Position numbers and translations under genes: made by a program. From JAENVT01 sp039931555 (GTDB lineage Bacteria; Actinomycetota; Acidimicrobiia; Acidimicrobiales; Ilumatobacteraceae), in the NCBI GenBank assembly GCA_039931555.1, contig JBDTRP010000150.1, positions 1 through 13,879 of the forward strand: a stretch of DNA of 13,879 nucleotides. Direction: 5' to 3'. The notes beneath the pieces are model-generated. The model had not been told where the DNA came from. It did no database searches and worked only from the letters and a program-made list of their open reading frames with translations. Shown one piece after another: positions 7,535 to 13,879 of the stretch (the stretch's first letter is position 1; every line of letters begins with the position of its first letter).

Positions 7535-7553
7535 CAATGAAAATGTACCATTG
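7535..7553. promoter_or_regulatory. Candidate LysR box (T-N11-A) between the LysR and phosphonate fusion genes
   Basis: CAATG-N9-CATTG (7535-7553) is a perfect 5-bp-arm inverted repeat that contains the T-N11-A core (T at 7538, A at 7550) typical of LysR-family sites. It lies in the AT-rich stretch between the divergent starts and overlaps the ATG at 7537. If this site activates the fusion gene, translation would have to begin downstream, for example at the ATG at 7558. If it only represses, the 7537 start can stand. Confidence 0.45.
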
Positions 7554-9912
7554 TAAAATGACAGGGTACGGTGTTGTTGACGCGGTCCGCCACCGCGAAC
7601 GAGTCCTCGTGGTTTCGATCGATGGAATGGCCCCACGCTCTATCGGTTGGAGGACGATGCCGCGGCTGTGCCGATTGGCGCTCCAGGGCGCGAGCACGTT
7701 CTCGGCATCCACGGTCAGTCCGCCACTGACGCTTCCCGCACATGCGTCGATGCTGCACGGCGTGCGACCGGAGTGTCATGGCGTCACGACCGACGATGCC
7801 GCGGTCACTCCTGGCGGTGCGTCGTCGTTCCTCAGGGTGGCCGCCGACGCGGGATGTGCGACTGCCGTCGCATTGAGTTGGCGTCCGATGCTTGGACTGA
7901 TCGAGGCCGGTGCCGTCACGCACCTGCGCATGTTCGACGGTGGATATGGAGTCGGCGACGACGAGGTCACTCTGTATGACGCGGTCGGTCTTCTCGAGTG
8001 TCACAAGCCAGATGTTTCCTTCGTCCATCTCATTGGCCCTGACCTCGCAGGACACGCGTCCGGATGGGACAGCGACGCCTATCTGCGAGCGGCGTCCGAA
8101 GCTGACGGCCGGCTCGGCCGGCTGCTCGATGCCCTCGAGCCCGGCACCGCCGTGGTCGTGACCACCGACCACGGGGGCGACGGCCATAATCACATCAATC
8201 CGACGCAGGCCACGATGGAGACGTTCATCGTGGTGCGCTCCGAGCGGGTACGGCCTCGCAGCGTCATCGAGAACTCGACAATCCTTGATGTTGCGCCGAC
8301 CGTTGCCGACCTGTGCGTAGCGACCCGTGACCCGGCATGGTCGGGGCGGTCCGTGCTCGACCGGTATGCGCCACTCGAGGACTGGCTTGTCGACCTCGTC
8401 GGCACGCTCGGCGCTCACGAGTACGGCGAGCGAGTCGACATGTTGTCGCACTCGCTGCAGACAGCGGGCGCGGTCAAGGCGAACGGTGGAAGTGATTCGC
8501 TGGTGTTAGCGGCGCTCTTCCACGACGTCGGACACCTGTTGGGGCCCACGACACAGTGGGGTCTCCCCGACCACGCTGAGATCGGTGCTCGTTTCCTCGG
8601 GCGCTGGTTCGGGCCGGCGGTCACCGAGCCGATCAGGCTCCACGTCGCTGCCAAGCGGTACCTCACCGCCACAGACCCGGAATACATGAACGAGCTCAGC
8701 CCGGCATCGTTGGCAACGCTCGAACAACAAGGCGGGCCCTTTACTCCCGACGAAGCCGCAGCGTTCCGTGATAATCCCATGGCCGGTGACGCTGTTCGTC
8801 TCCGCAGGGCCGACGACGCCGGCAAGATCGCCGACCACGAGCCGGATGGTCTTGACACCTACCGTGGCCTACTCGCAGCAGGCTTCGACGCGGCCGGGAT
8901 CTCGCCGGCATGGGCGCGCGACTCGTGCGAATGCGTTGAGTGTCGAGATCCACTGAGCGACCAGCACTTGATCGACGCGTCGGATCTTGCAAGCTGGACA
9001 ACGACGGCGGCCAATAGGGACGGGTCGGGTTGGACCATCGATCTACGTCACCAAGACGGTCGCACCCACCGGTGCATCATTGCTCCGTCAGCTACGAAAC
9101 TCCGTACCCCGATCCGCACGACGTGGGGATCCGACCACGTCTCAGGCATCCGGCCCGGTGCCACAGACACTGCCGACTTCGCCGCGCAACTCGCAACCTT
9201 CGGGATCTCGCTCATCGAAGACTGTGGGACCGACCCCGGTACGGTTCTCGACTTCGCCCGCGAGGTCGGATTCGTCCGTACGACCAACTACGGCGAACTG
9301 TTCGACGTCATTGCCGAAGAATCGCCGATCAACCTCGCATTCACCAACGTCGGCCTGCCACTCCACACCGACAACCCGTACCGTGATCCCGTACCGACAG
9401 TTCAACTCCTGCATTGCCTCCACTCTGCAGACACTGGCGGCGGGTCCATGTTCACCGACGGCTTCCGTGCTGCACATCAACTCCGCGATTCCGATCCCCT
9501 CGCATTCGACCTGCTGACGACCACGCCGGTTCGGTTCGAGTTCCGAGACGATTCCGTGTTCCTCACCGCCGAAGTCCCCGTCATACGACTCGACGCTCGA
9601 GGCAACATCGACCGAATCACCGTCAACAACCGCAGCATGCGCGCCGTCGACATCGGCGAACGAACTCCGGGCTTCTACGACGCCTACCGCGAGTTCACCG
9701 AGCTACTCGCACGCACCGAGAACACGATCACGCTCGACCTTGGCCCTGGCGACATCATCGGCTTCGACAACCGACGCGTCCTCCACGGACGCTCCGGTTT
9801 CGCCACCGGCGGTGCCCGCCACCTCCAGGGTTGCTACATCGACATCGACGCGGTCAACTCGACCGCAGCTCTCGCGGCGGCTCACCCCGAGACGGCCGTG
9901 CTCCACTCCTAG
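7537..9912 (+). CDS. Trifunctional phosphonate-degradation fusion: phosphodiesterase + PhnZ/TmpB-type HD oxygenase + TmpA-type 2OG oxygenase
   Basis: 791 residues. Residues ~21-275 are a compact alkaline-phosphatase-superfamily hydrolase (nucleotide pyrophosphatase/phosphodiesterase or PhnA type): D29, nucleophile T65 in PPLTLPAH, D169/H173 (PDLAGH), D211/H212 (TTDHGG), and H217 or H219. Residues ~282-448 are an HD-domain protein of the PhnZ/TmpB group: H305, H329-D330, H346, H369, D426 or D427. They also hold the diagnostic HVAAKRYL (369-376) and LSPAS...QGGP (387-401). Residues ~455-530 are a butyrobetaine-hydroxylase-type N-terminal zinc domain (C464-x-C466-x2-C469, H511). Residues ~540-775 are a TauD/BBOX 2-oxoglutarate oxygenase (H610-x-D612, H750, R761). 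TmpA and TmpB act in sequence on trimethylaminoethylphosphonate to give glycine betaine and phosphate. Here both, plus a front-end hydrolase, are in one chain. All catalytic residues appear intact. The start at 7537 has AAGG 5 bases upstream; 7558 is an alternative. It probably acts in the cytoplasm, since no signal peptide is seen. The precise substrate is inferred. Confidence 0.9.
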   Translation: MKMYHCKMTGYGVVDAVRHRERVLVVSIDGMAPRSIGWRTMPRLCRLALQGASTFSASTVSPPLTLPAHASMLHGVRPECHGVTTDDAAVTPGGASSFLRVAADAGCATAVALSWRPMLGLIEAGAVTHLRMFDGGYGVGDDEVTLYDAVGLLECHKPDVSFVHLIGPDLAGHASGWDSDAYLRAASEADGRLGRLLDALEPGTAVVVTTDHGGDGHNHINPTQATMETFIVVRSERVRPRSVIENSTILDVAPTVADLCVATRDPAWSGRSVLDRYAPLEDWLVDLVGTLGAHEYGERVDMLSHSLQTAGAVKANGGSDSLVLAALFHDVGHLLGPTTQWGLPDHAEIGARFLGRWFGPAVTEPIRLHVAAKRYLTATDPEYMNELSPASLATLEQQGGPFTPDEAAAFRDNPMAGDAVRLRRADDAGKIADHEPDGLDTYRGLLAAGFDAAGISPAWARDSCECVECRDPLSDQHLIDASDLASWTTTAANRDGSGWTIDLRHQDGRTHRCIIAPSATKLRTPIRTTWGSDHVSGIRPGATDTADFAAQLATFGISLIEDCGTDPGTVLDFAREVGFVRTTNYGELFDVIAEESPINLAFTNVGLPLHTDNPYRDPVPTVQLLHCLHSADTGGGSMFTDGFRAAHQLRDSDPLAFDLLTTTPVRFEFRDDSVFLTAEVPVIRLDARGNIDRITVNNRSMRAVDIGERTPGFYDAYREFTELLARTENTITLDLGPGDIIGFDNRRVLHGRSGFATGGARHLQGCYIDIDAVNSTAALAAAHPETAVLHS

Positions 9913-9926
9913 GTTCATGAGCGCAC

Positions 9927-10520
9927 GTGTCCAGCGCTACGTTTTGCCCATGGGGATGGTCCGACGGCTTGTTCGATCGCTTTCCCGTCGACGATGTCCA
10001 TGCCATTCACGACATGTCGTCGCGACCGGTCGACAACTTCGCCCTGCGATCCCGGCCGATCATGGCGTGTGAGGACACGTTCGAGATCGTCATCCAGGGC
10101 ACCGGCACCCATGCGGCGCTTCCCCACCTGGGTGTCTCGGTCACCGACTTTCATGTCGACGGCACGCGCAATGCAATCCCGGGTCGCGTGGTGTTGAAGG
10201 GTGACGCCCGATCGTTCGGCCCGGAGCACCAGGCTGCCGTCGAGGCAGCGATGGCCCGCATCGTCGGCGAACATGTCGTCGGTGCTGACCGTGTCGATCG
10301 GGACTATCCGGCGGTGATGACGTCGGAAGATTTCGGCTTCATGCTTCAGCGCAAGCCCGGCTGCTATCTGCTGCTGGGGAACGGCGGCGGGCCGGGCGTG
10401 TGCGGGCTGCACAGCTCCTCTTACGACTTCGACGACGCCAATCTGGAGGTCGGTATGGCGTTCTGGGTACGGCTGGACGAGACGCAGTTGGCGGGCACGA
10501 CGGGCGGGAGCACACCATGA
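9927..10520 (+). pseudogene. M20-family amidohydrolase remnant (hippurate/IAA-amide hydrolase type), truncated and internally deleted
   Basis: The open frame encodes the C-terminal half of an M20 amidohydrolase: DGLFDRFP near the start, FEIVIQGTGTHAALPHLG, NAIPGRV-LKGDAR, SEDFGFML, and the final LHSSSYDF metal-ligand region. The catalytic N-terminal ~180 residues, including the HxCGHDxH-type zinc site, are absent. Compared with my memory of the family, about 30 residues are missing after PHLG (near 10131) and about 35 after ARIV (near 10262). Both gaps leave the frame intact and remove parts of the lid domain. A one-base shift near 9950 may also separate an MGMV from the DGLF. It follows the fusion gene by 14 bases and overlaps the M24 start by four bases, so it looks like the wrecked first gene of an M20-M24 pair. 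Enzyme activity is not expected. An unusual lid-only protein is a less likely alternative. Confidence 0.72.
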
Positions 10521-11698
10521 TTCGCAAAGCGCCACAGCGAGGCTTTCCTGTCGTCGAGTTCGAATCGCGCACCGCGATGGCGCAGCAGATGATGGCCGCC
10601 GTTGGGCTCGACGCGCTGCTGCTGACCACCGAAGCTGAGGTTCGTTACTTCACCGGCTACCTCACCCAGTTCTGGCAGAGCCCCACCCGTCCGTGGTTTC
10701 TCATCGTGCCCGCGTCCGGCAGGCCGGTCGCGGTCATCCCCACGATCGGTGCCGACTGCATGGGCAAGACGTGGATCGACGACATTCGGACCTGGTCGTC
10801 GCCGCGCCCGCACGACGAGGGGGTGCAACTGCTGGCCGACACGTTGAGCGAGCTTGCGGGGCCGCAGGCGCGCCTCGGTCTGCCGATGGGGCCCGAGACC
10901 CACCTGCGCATGCCGCTACACGACTATGACCGCCTGCGCGAGCGGCTTGCCGGGTGCGATTTCGTGGATGACAGTGGCATTCTGCGCCGGCTGCGCATGG
11001 CGAAATCCCCAGCCGAGATCGCCAAGATCACCTATATCTGCGATGTCGTTTCGGACGTGTTCGAGACGTGGCCGGCGAGCCTACGCCATGGGATGAGCGA
11101 GATCGAGATCTTCCGCAGCTTCAAGATCGCGTGTCTCGAAGCGGGCGCCGACGATGTTGCCTACCTGGTCGGTGGAGCCGGGCAGGGCGGATACGGCGAC
11201 ATCATCTCGCCTGCTTCCGAGCGTCGCGTCGGCGAGGGCGATGTGCTGATCCTGGACACCGGGGCGGTCTTCGATGGCTACTACTGCGACTTCGATCGCA
11301 ACTGGGCATTTGGCTCGGCCGCAGCCGACGTGCGGGCGGCCTACGAGGCCGTGTACGAGGCCACCGACGCCGGCTTCGCAGCCGCGCAGCCCGGTGCGAC
11401 GGCCAGCGACGTGTGCAATGCGATGCAGAAGGTGATGACTGCGGCGGGCGCGCTCGGCAACGATGTCGGGCGCCTCGGTCACGGCTTGGGCATGCAGCTG
11501 ACCGAATGGCCGTCGAACACGCCGACGGATTTTACGGTGCTCGAGCCGGGCATGGTCCTGACTTTGGAGCCAGGAATGGCGTTTGCCCCCGGGCGACTGA
11601 TGGTGCACGAAGAGAACATCGTGATTGGCGAGGACGGACCTCACTATCTCACCAGGCGGGCCACGGCCACGCTGCCCATCATCGGCAAGGCTCAGTAG
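10517..11698 (+). CDS. M24-family metallohydrolase (Xaa-Pro peptidase/creatinase fold)
   Basis: 393 residues, the usual length. An N-terminal creatinase-like domain (to ~165) is followed by the pita-bread catalytic domain. All five metal ligands of the active peptidase type are visible: D247 (LDTG), D258 (CDFDR), H322 (GHGLG), E351 (LEPGMAF) and E366 (HEEN). The ATG at 10517 has GGGAG 6 bases upstream (10506-10510) and overlaps the M20 stop (ATGA). M24 members include proline peptidases, creatinase, ectoine hydrolase and the DMSP lyase DddP. The intact D-D-H-E-E set favours a metal-dependent hydrolase, since creatinase itself lacks the full metal set. The CDFDRN and HGLGMQLTEWP wording is reminiscent of the small-molecule branch, but I cannot fix the substrate. 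With its M20 partner broken, its own job may have changed or it may be on the way to loss. Confidence 0.88.
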   Translation: MIRKAPQRGFPVVEFESRTAMAQQMMAAVGLDALLLTTEAEVRYFTGYLTQFWQSPTRPWFLIVPASGRPVAVIPTIGADCMGKTWIDDIRTWSSPRPHDEGVQLLADTLSELAGPQARLGLPMGPETHLRMPLHDYDRLRERLAGCDFVDDSGILRRLRMAKSPAEIAKITYICDVVSDVFETWPASLRHGMSEIEIFRSFKIACLEAGADDVAYLVGGAGQGGYGDIISPASERRVGEGDVLILDTGAVFDGYYCDFDRNWAFGSAAADVRAAYEAVYEATDAGFAAAQPGATASDVCNAMQKVMTAAGALGNDVGRLGHGLGMQLTEWPSNTPTDFTVLEPGMVLTLEPGMAFAPGRLMVHEENIVIGEDGPHYLTRRATATLPIIGKAQ

Positions 11699-12110
11699 AG
11701 CTGGCACTCTGGCCAGGTCGGCAACAGATAGGAATCACGGGAGGCTCGGAAAGCGACTGATTGCTCAGGGACAACGCGGCCGCCATTTCAGGGTTTCACC
11801 GCCGAGATCGGTCTCGACGCCTGGCTGCTGTCGGCGGCGTCGCGACCGTTCGTCGTTCGTCGATCCACGGACCACGGCCGAGGGTGGTCCGCGGACTCAG
11901 CAGGGCCGTCCCACTCAGTTGCGGAATGGCACCTCGCCGGTGGTGAGCGCCGACAGCTGCCGCCGTTCTCCACGCCCGATCAAGGTTTCGTGCTCGCACC
12001 AGTTCCCAGTGAAGCTCGGCGGGAGCGAGTGGACGGCGACCGTTGTCGAGACGTGTCCGGCGACGAAGGCGGCAGTGAGCTTCACCATCCAGATCGGTTC
12101 CACCCGACGG
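11699..12110. other. Stretch without a convincing gene
   Basis: About 410 bases in which open frames exist on both strands. Their translations are Arg/Ser/Pro-rich and show no recognisable domain, as expected from non-coding high-GC DNA. The frame of the following oxygenase remnant is open through this stretch (from about 11625), but nothing in it resembles the N-terminus of that family until about 12111. I see no tRNA, repeat array or insertion sequence. It is most likely decayed DNA between two damaged genes. Confidence 0.5.
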
Positions 12111-12644
12111 CGCGAGTTCTATCGGACGGGCCAGAGCGTTGCACCCGCGTCAGTCGCGGTTTTCGAGTGCGTGATTCGTGAGTTGTCGCATGATCACATT
12201 GATGACGTCGCCACCCGACCCGACACGACCCTCGCAGCGGACCACCGGTACAACCGACAGGTCGAGAGCAGCAAGGGCCTCGTCGCTGCGGACGGCATGG
12301 AACTCGGCTTGCACTTCGACAACTCGTCGTTCGCTGTCACCATGCTGTTGCGGGCACCGCAAGGCGGCGGCCAATTCGAACACGTCTCCGCGGTGCGCTA
12401 CGCCGACGCTGGTGACATGGCTTTCGAGGGTGTCGGCAGGATCCTCGACGGCGACAAACCGGTACACACCCTCGCGTTCGAACCGGGCGACCTCGTGTTG
12501 TTCCGAGGACGCGACGTCATCCACGGCGCCACGCCGACCGTTGGCGACACCACCCGCCTGCTCGTCGTGTTCGCCTACAACGACCAGCCCGGAGTCGCAC
12601 CCTCCGGATCAGCGCCGACCACCTTCTCCGGCCGCACCGCCTGA
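12111..12644 (+). pseudogene. 2OG-Fe(II) oxygenase of the BesD-like fold, N-terminally damaged and internally deleted
   Basis: The C-terminal half is clear: LGLHFDNSSFAVTMLL (iron ligands H at 12312 and D at 12318), GGGQFEHV, then PGDLVLFRGRDVIHG (second His at 12522), with TPTVGDTTRL supplying the 2OG-binding Arg (12555), and a final PGV...FSGR tail. This is the layout of the family that includes the amino-acid halogenase BesD, but the HXD carboxylate is kept, so it would be a hydroxylase. In relatives about 45 residues lie between an LPADH...GxVAxD segment and the ELGWHFDNS motif. Here LAADH...GLVAAD runs straight into GMELGLHFDNS (junction near 12291). No good start codon or ribosome site is visible upstream; 12111 is only where family-like sequence begins to be arguable, and GTG 12171 is the nearest in-frame start. 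Probably inactive, though a shortened functional form cannot be excluded. Confidence 0.65.
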
Positions 12645-12651
12645 CCCGGGC

Positions 12652-12663
12652 CGGCGAAGGCCG
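12652..12663. terminator. Short hairpin between convergent genes
   Basis: CGGC-GAAG-GCCG forms a 4-bp GC stem with a tetraloop in the 40-base gap between the oxygenase remnant and the convergent response regulator. There is no T-tract. It is a possible weak bidirectional terminator only. Confidence 0.2.
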
Positions 12664-12684
12664 ACGTCTCGCCCCGTGTGGTCG

Positions 12685-13341
12685 TCAGGTGCGGATGATG
12701 CGTTGTTCGATCGCCTTGGCAACTGCGCCCGCTCGGGTGTCGACGTCGAGCTTGGTGTAGATGTGGGACAGGTGGGACTTGATGGTGGCTTCGCTGACGA
12801 GAAGTTGTTTGGCCATCTCTTTGTTGCCGAGTCCGTCGGCGAGAAGCTCGAGCACTGCCACCTCACGCTCGGTGAGGACCGGCCCGGGTGAGCTGGCTCG
12901 GCGCACCAGGGTTGCCGCCACGGTAGGGGCGAGCACGGTGTCACCTCGCGCGGTGTTGCGGACCGCTCGGAACACGTCGTCGGGGGGAGCGTCCTTGAGG
13001 AGGTAGCCTGCGGCGCCGGCATCGATCGCCGCGAGGACATCGGCTTCGGTGTCGTACGTCGTGAGGATCAACACTCGTGGTGGTGTTGGGAGATCGCCCA
13101 ACAGTGCCGTCGTTGCGGCACCACCTGGTCCGTCGCCGAGGTTCAGGTCCATGAGGACGACGTCGGGCCGGGTGCGCCGCACGACGTCTGTTGCTGTGTT
13201 CGAGTCGGCGGCTTCGCCGACAACGGTGAGATCGTTCTGGGTTTCGATGAGGGCGCGGATGCCGGCTCGTACGACCGAGTGGTCATCGACGATGACGACA
13301 CGGATCATCTCCGCATCCGGTGTCGGTGCCTGTTGGCTCAT
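12685..13341 (-). CDS. NarL/DevR-type response regulator (REC + LuxR HTH)
   Basis: 218 residues. The receiver domain has the acidic pair D19-D20, the phosphoacceptor D65 (LMDLNL), the switch T94 and K116 (LLKDA). A LuxR-type HTH follows at about 155-212 (LTEREVAVLELL, then NKEMAKQLLVSEATIKSHLSHIYTKL). It is co-transcribed with the kinase at 13338-13879, sharing a 4-base ATGA overlap. That overlap supports the ATG at 13341; the ATG at 13308 just before the REC domain is an alternative. NarL-family pairs of this size control stress, redox or secondary functions in actinobacteria. Nothing in the sequence ties it specifically to the neighbouring metabolic genes, which are on the other strand and convergent. 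The binding site cannot be inferred. Confidence 0.95.
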   Translation of the reverse strand: MSQQAPTPDAEMIRVVIVDDHSVVRAGIRALIETQNDLTVVGEAADSNTATDVVRRTRPDVVLMDLNLGDGPGGAATTALLGDLPTPPRVLILTTYDTEADVLAAIDAGAAGYLLKDAPPDDVFRAVRNTARGDTVLAPTVAATLVRRASSPGPVLTEREVAVLELLADGLGNKEMAKQLLVSEATIKSHLSHIYTKLDVDTRAGAVAKAIEQRIIRT

Positions 13342-13879
13342 CGCGGCGCAGTGATGGGGATGAGGACGGCGAGCACGGTTCCCTCGCCTGGCGCCGACTC
13401 GACTGCACTTCGGCCACCGAAGTGTTGGGCGCGATGGTCGATGCCGGTGAGACCTCGTCCCCGGGTCGGTCCGGGAGTGAAAGAGGCCGGATCGAACCCG
13501 ATGCCGTTGTCACGGACGTCGAGCGACACCGATTCGGGTTGGTAGGTCAGCGACACGGTTGCCTCGGTGGCGGCTGCGTGCTCGACCACGTTTGCCAGCG
13601 CTCCCCTGGCACAGCGCAGCAGAGCTGTCGACACCTCAGGTGAGATTGGCTGAGGCTCGCCATGGATGCGCACGCTGACGCTGATCCCGCTGTCGAGTGC
13701 TACCTGTTCACCCGTTCGGTACAGGGCTGCCTCGAGGGCTGCCCCGCTGCCGTCGGCCAGGTCGGCGGGAGCGAGGTCACTAACGACGCGCCGGACCTCG
13801 TCGAGACTGTCGCGGGCGGTGAGTGCTGCCTGCCCGACGTATTCGTGGGCCGCGCTGGGGCGGGCCGTCCAGTGTTGTT
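13338..13879 (-). CDS. NarL-partner sensor histidine kinase, C-terminal part (5' end outside window)
   Basis: The frame is open to the right edge, so only the last ~180 residues are seen. They hold the tail of the HisKA_3 dimerisation helix (LTARDSLDEVRRVVSDLAP) and a compact HATPase_c domain. The ATPase part has the N-box-like ALANVVEHAAATEATV, the G1 box DNGIGFDP, the G2 box GRGLTGI, and a closing GEGTVLAVLIP strand. The phospho-accepting His and any sensor or membrane region lie beyond the window, so the signal is unknown. Its stop overlaps the response regulator start (ATGA), the standard kinase-regulator operon order. The GTG at 13673 inside this frame is not the true start. Confidence 0.93.
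   Translation of the reverse strand, partial: QHWTARPSAAHEYVGQAALTARDSLDEVRRVVSDLAPADLADGSGAALEAALYRTGEQVALDSGISVSVRIHGEPQPISPEVSTALLRCARGALANVVEHAAATEATVSLTYQPESVSLDVRDNGIGFDPASFTPGPTRGRGLTGIDHRAQHFGGRSAVESAPGEGTVLAVLIPITAPR

Noticed and set aside
9927..11698. Ectoine degradation pair DoeA-DoeB
   Set aside because: The M24 gene could suggest DoeA, but DoeB is a deacylase of the aspartoacylase type, not M20, and the M24 metal ligands are those of an active metallopeptidase fold. No ectoine genes are nearby.
10517..11698. DMSP lyase DddP
   Set aside because: A shared M24 fold and an HGxG...EWP-like phrase are not enough; the overall wording and length differ and no DMSP context is seen.
12111..12644. 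Halogenase
   Set aside because: The iron site reads H-F-D; radical halogenases of this fold have Gly or Ala in place of the Asp.
1..13879. CRISPR array, tRNA, insertion sequence or attachment site
   Set aside because: I found no regularly spaced repeats, tRNA-like cloverleaf, transposase frame or flanking terminal repeats.

Overview
The window is high-GC DNA with dense coding. It has ATGA start/stop overlaps at four gene junctions, several GTG/TTG start options, many universal stress protein (Usp) domains and a NarL-type two-component pair. This points to a high-GC Actinomycetota, possibly Acidimicrobiia. That placement is an inference from style only; there is no rRNA or marker gene to confirm it.

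Layout, left to right. (1) 3-605: the end of a tandem Usp protein that enters from outside. (2) 827-3856: a 1009-residue fusion of a NuoF-like NADH/FMN/Fe-S module, a degenerate hemerythrin-like four-helix region and two C-terminal Usp domains. An AT-rich inverted repeat (720-741) lies upstream. (3) 4134-6570: a tightly coupled operon of a Rieske oxygenase with the Glu-bridged active-site motif of the quaternary-ammonium group (CntA/GbcA-like), a TetR/BetI-like regulator and a class I SAM methyltransferase. A perfect 16-bp palindrome sits just before the first gene. (4) 6614-7498 (minus): a LysR-type regulator. (5) 7537-9912 (plus, divergent from it): a 791-residue fusion of an alkaline-phosphatase-superfamily phosphodiesterase, a PhnZ/TmpB-type HD oxygenase and a TmpA/gamma-butyrobetaine-hydroxylase-type 2-oxoglutarate oxygenase. 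(6) 9927-11698: a damaged M20 amidohydrolase remnant coupled to an intact M24 peptidase-fold gene. (7) 11699-12644: a gene-poor stretch and a damaged 2OG oxygenase of the BesD-like fold. (8) 12685-13879 (minus): a NarL/DevR-type response regulator and the C-terminal half of its histidine kinase, which runs out of the window.

How it may work together. The 7537-9912 protein looks like a whole organophosphonate degradation route in one chain. The steps would be ester hydrolysis to free the phosphonate, alpha-hydroxylation by the 2OG domain, then oxidative C-P cleavage by the HD domain to give phosphate plus glycine or an N-methylated glycine. The 2OG domain is of the butyrobetaine-hydroxylase type used by TmpA on trimethylaminoethylphosphonate, so glycine betaine is a plausible product. 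The nearby Rieske gene is of the type that N-demethylates or cleaves quaternary amines. The window may therefore hold a phosphonate-to-betaine-to-demethylation module under LysR and TetR control. The domain assignments are strong; the substrate and the link between the two operons are inference. No transporter, Rieske reductase or downstream dimethylglycine/sarcosine enzyme is visible.
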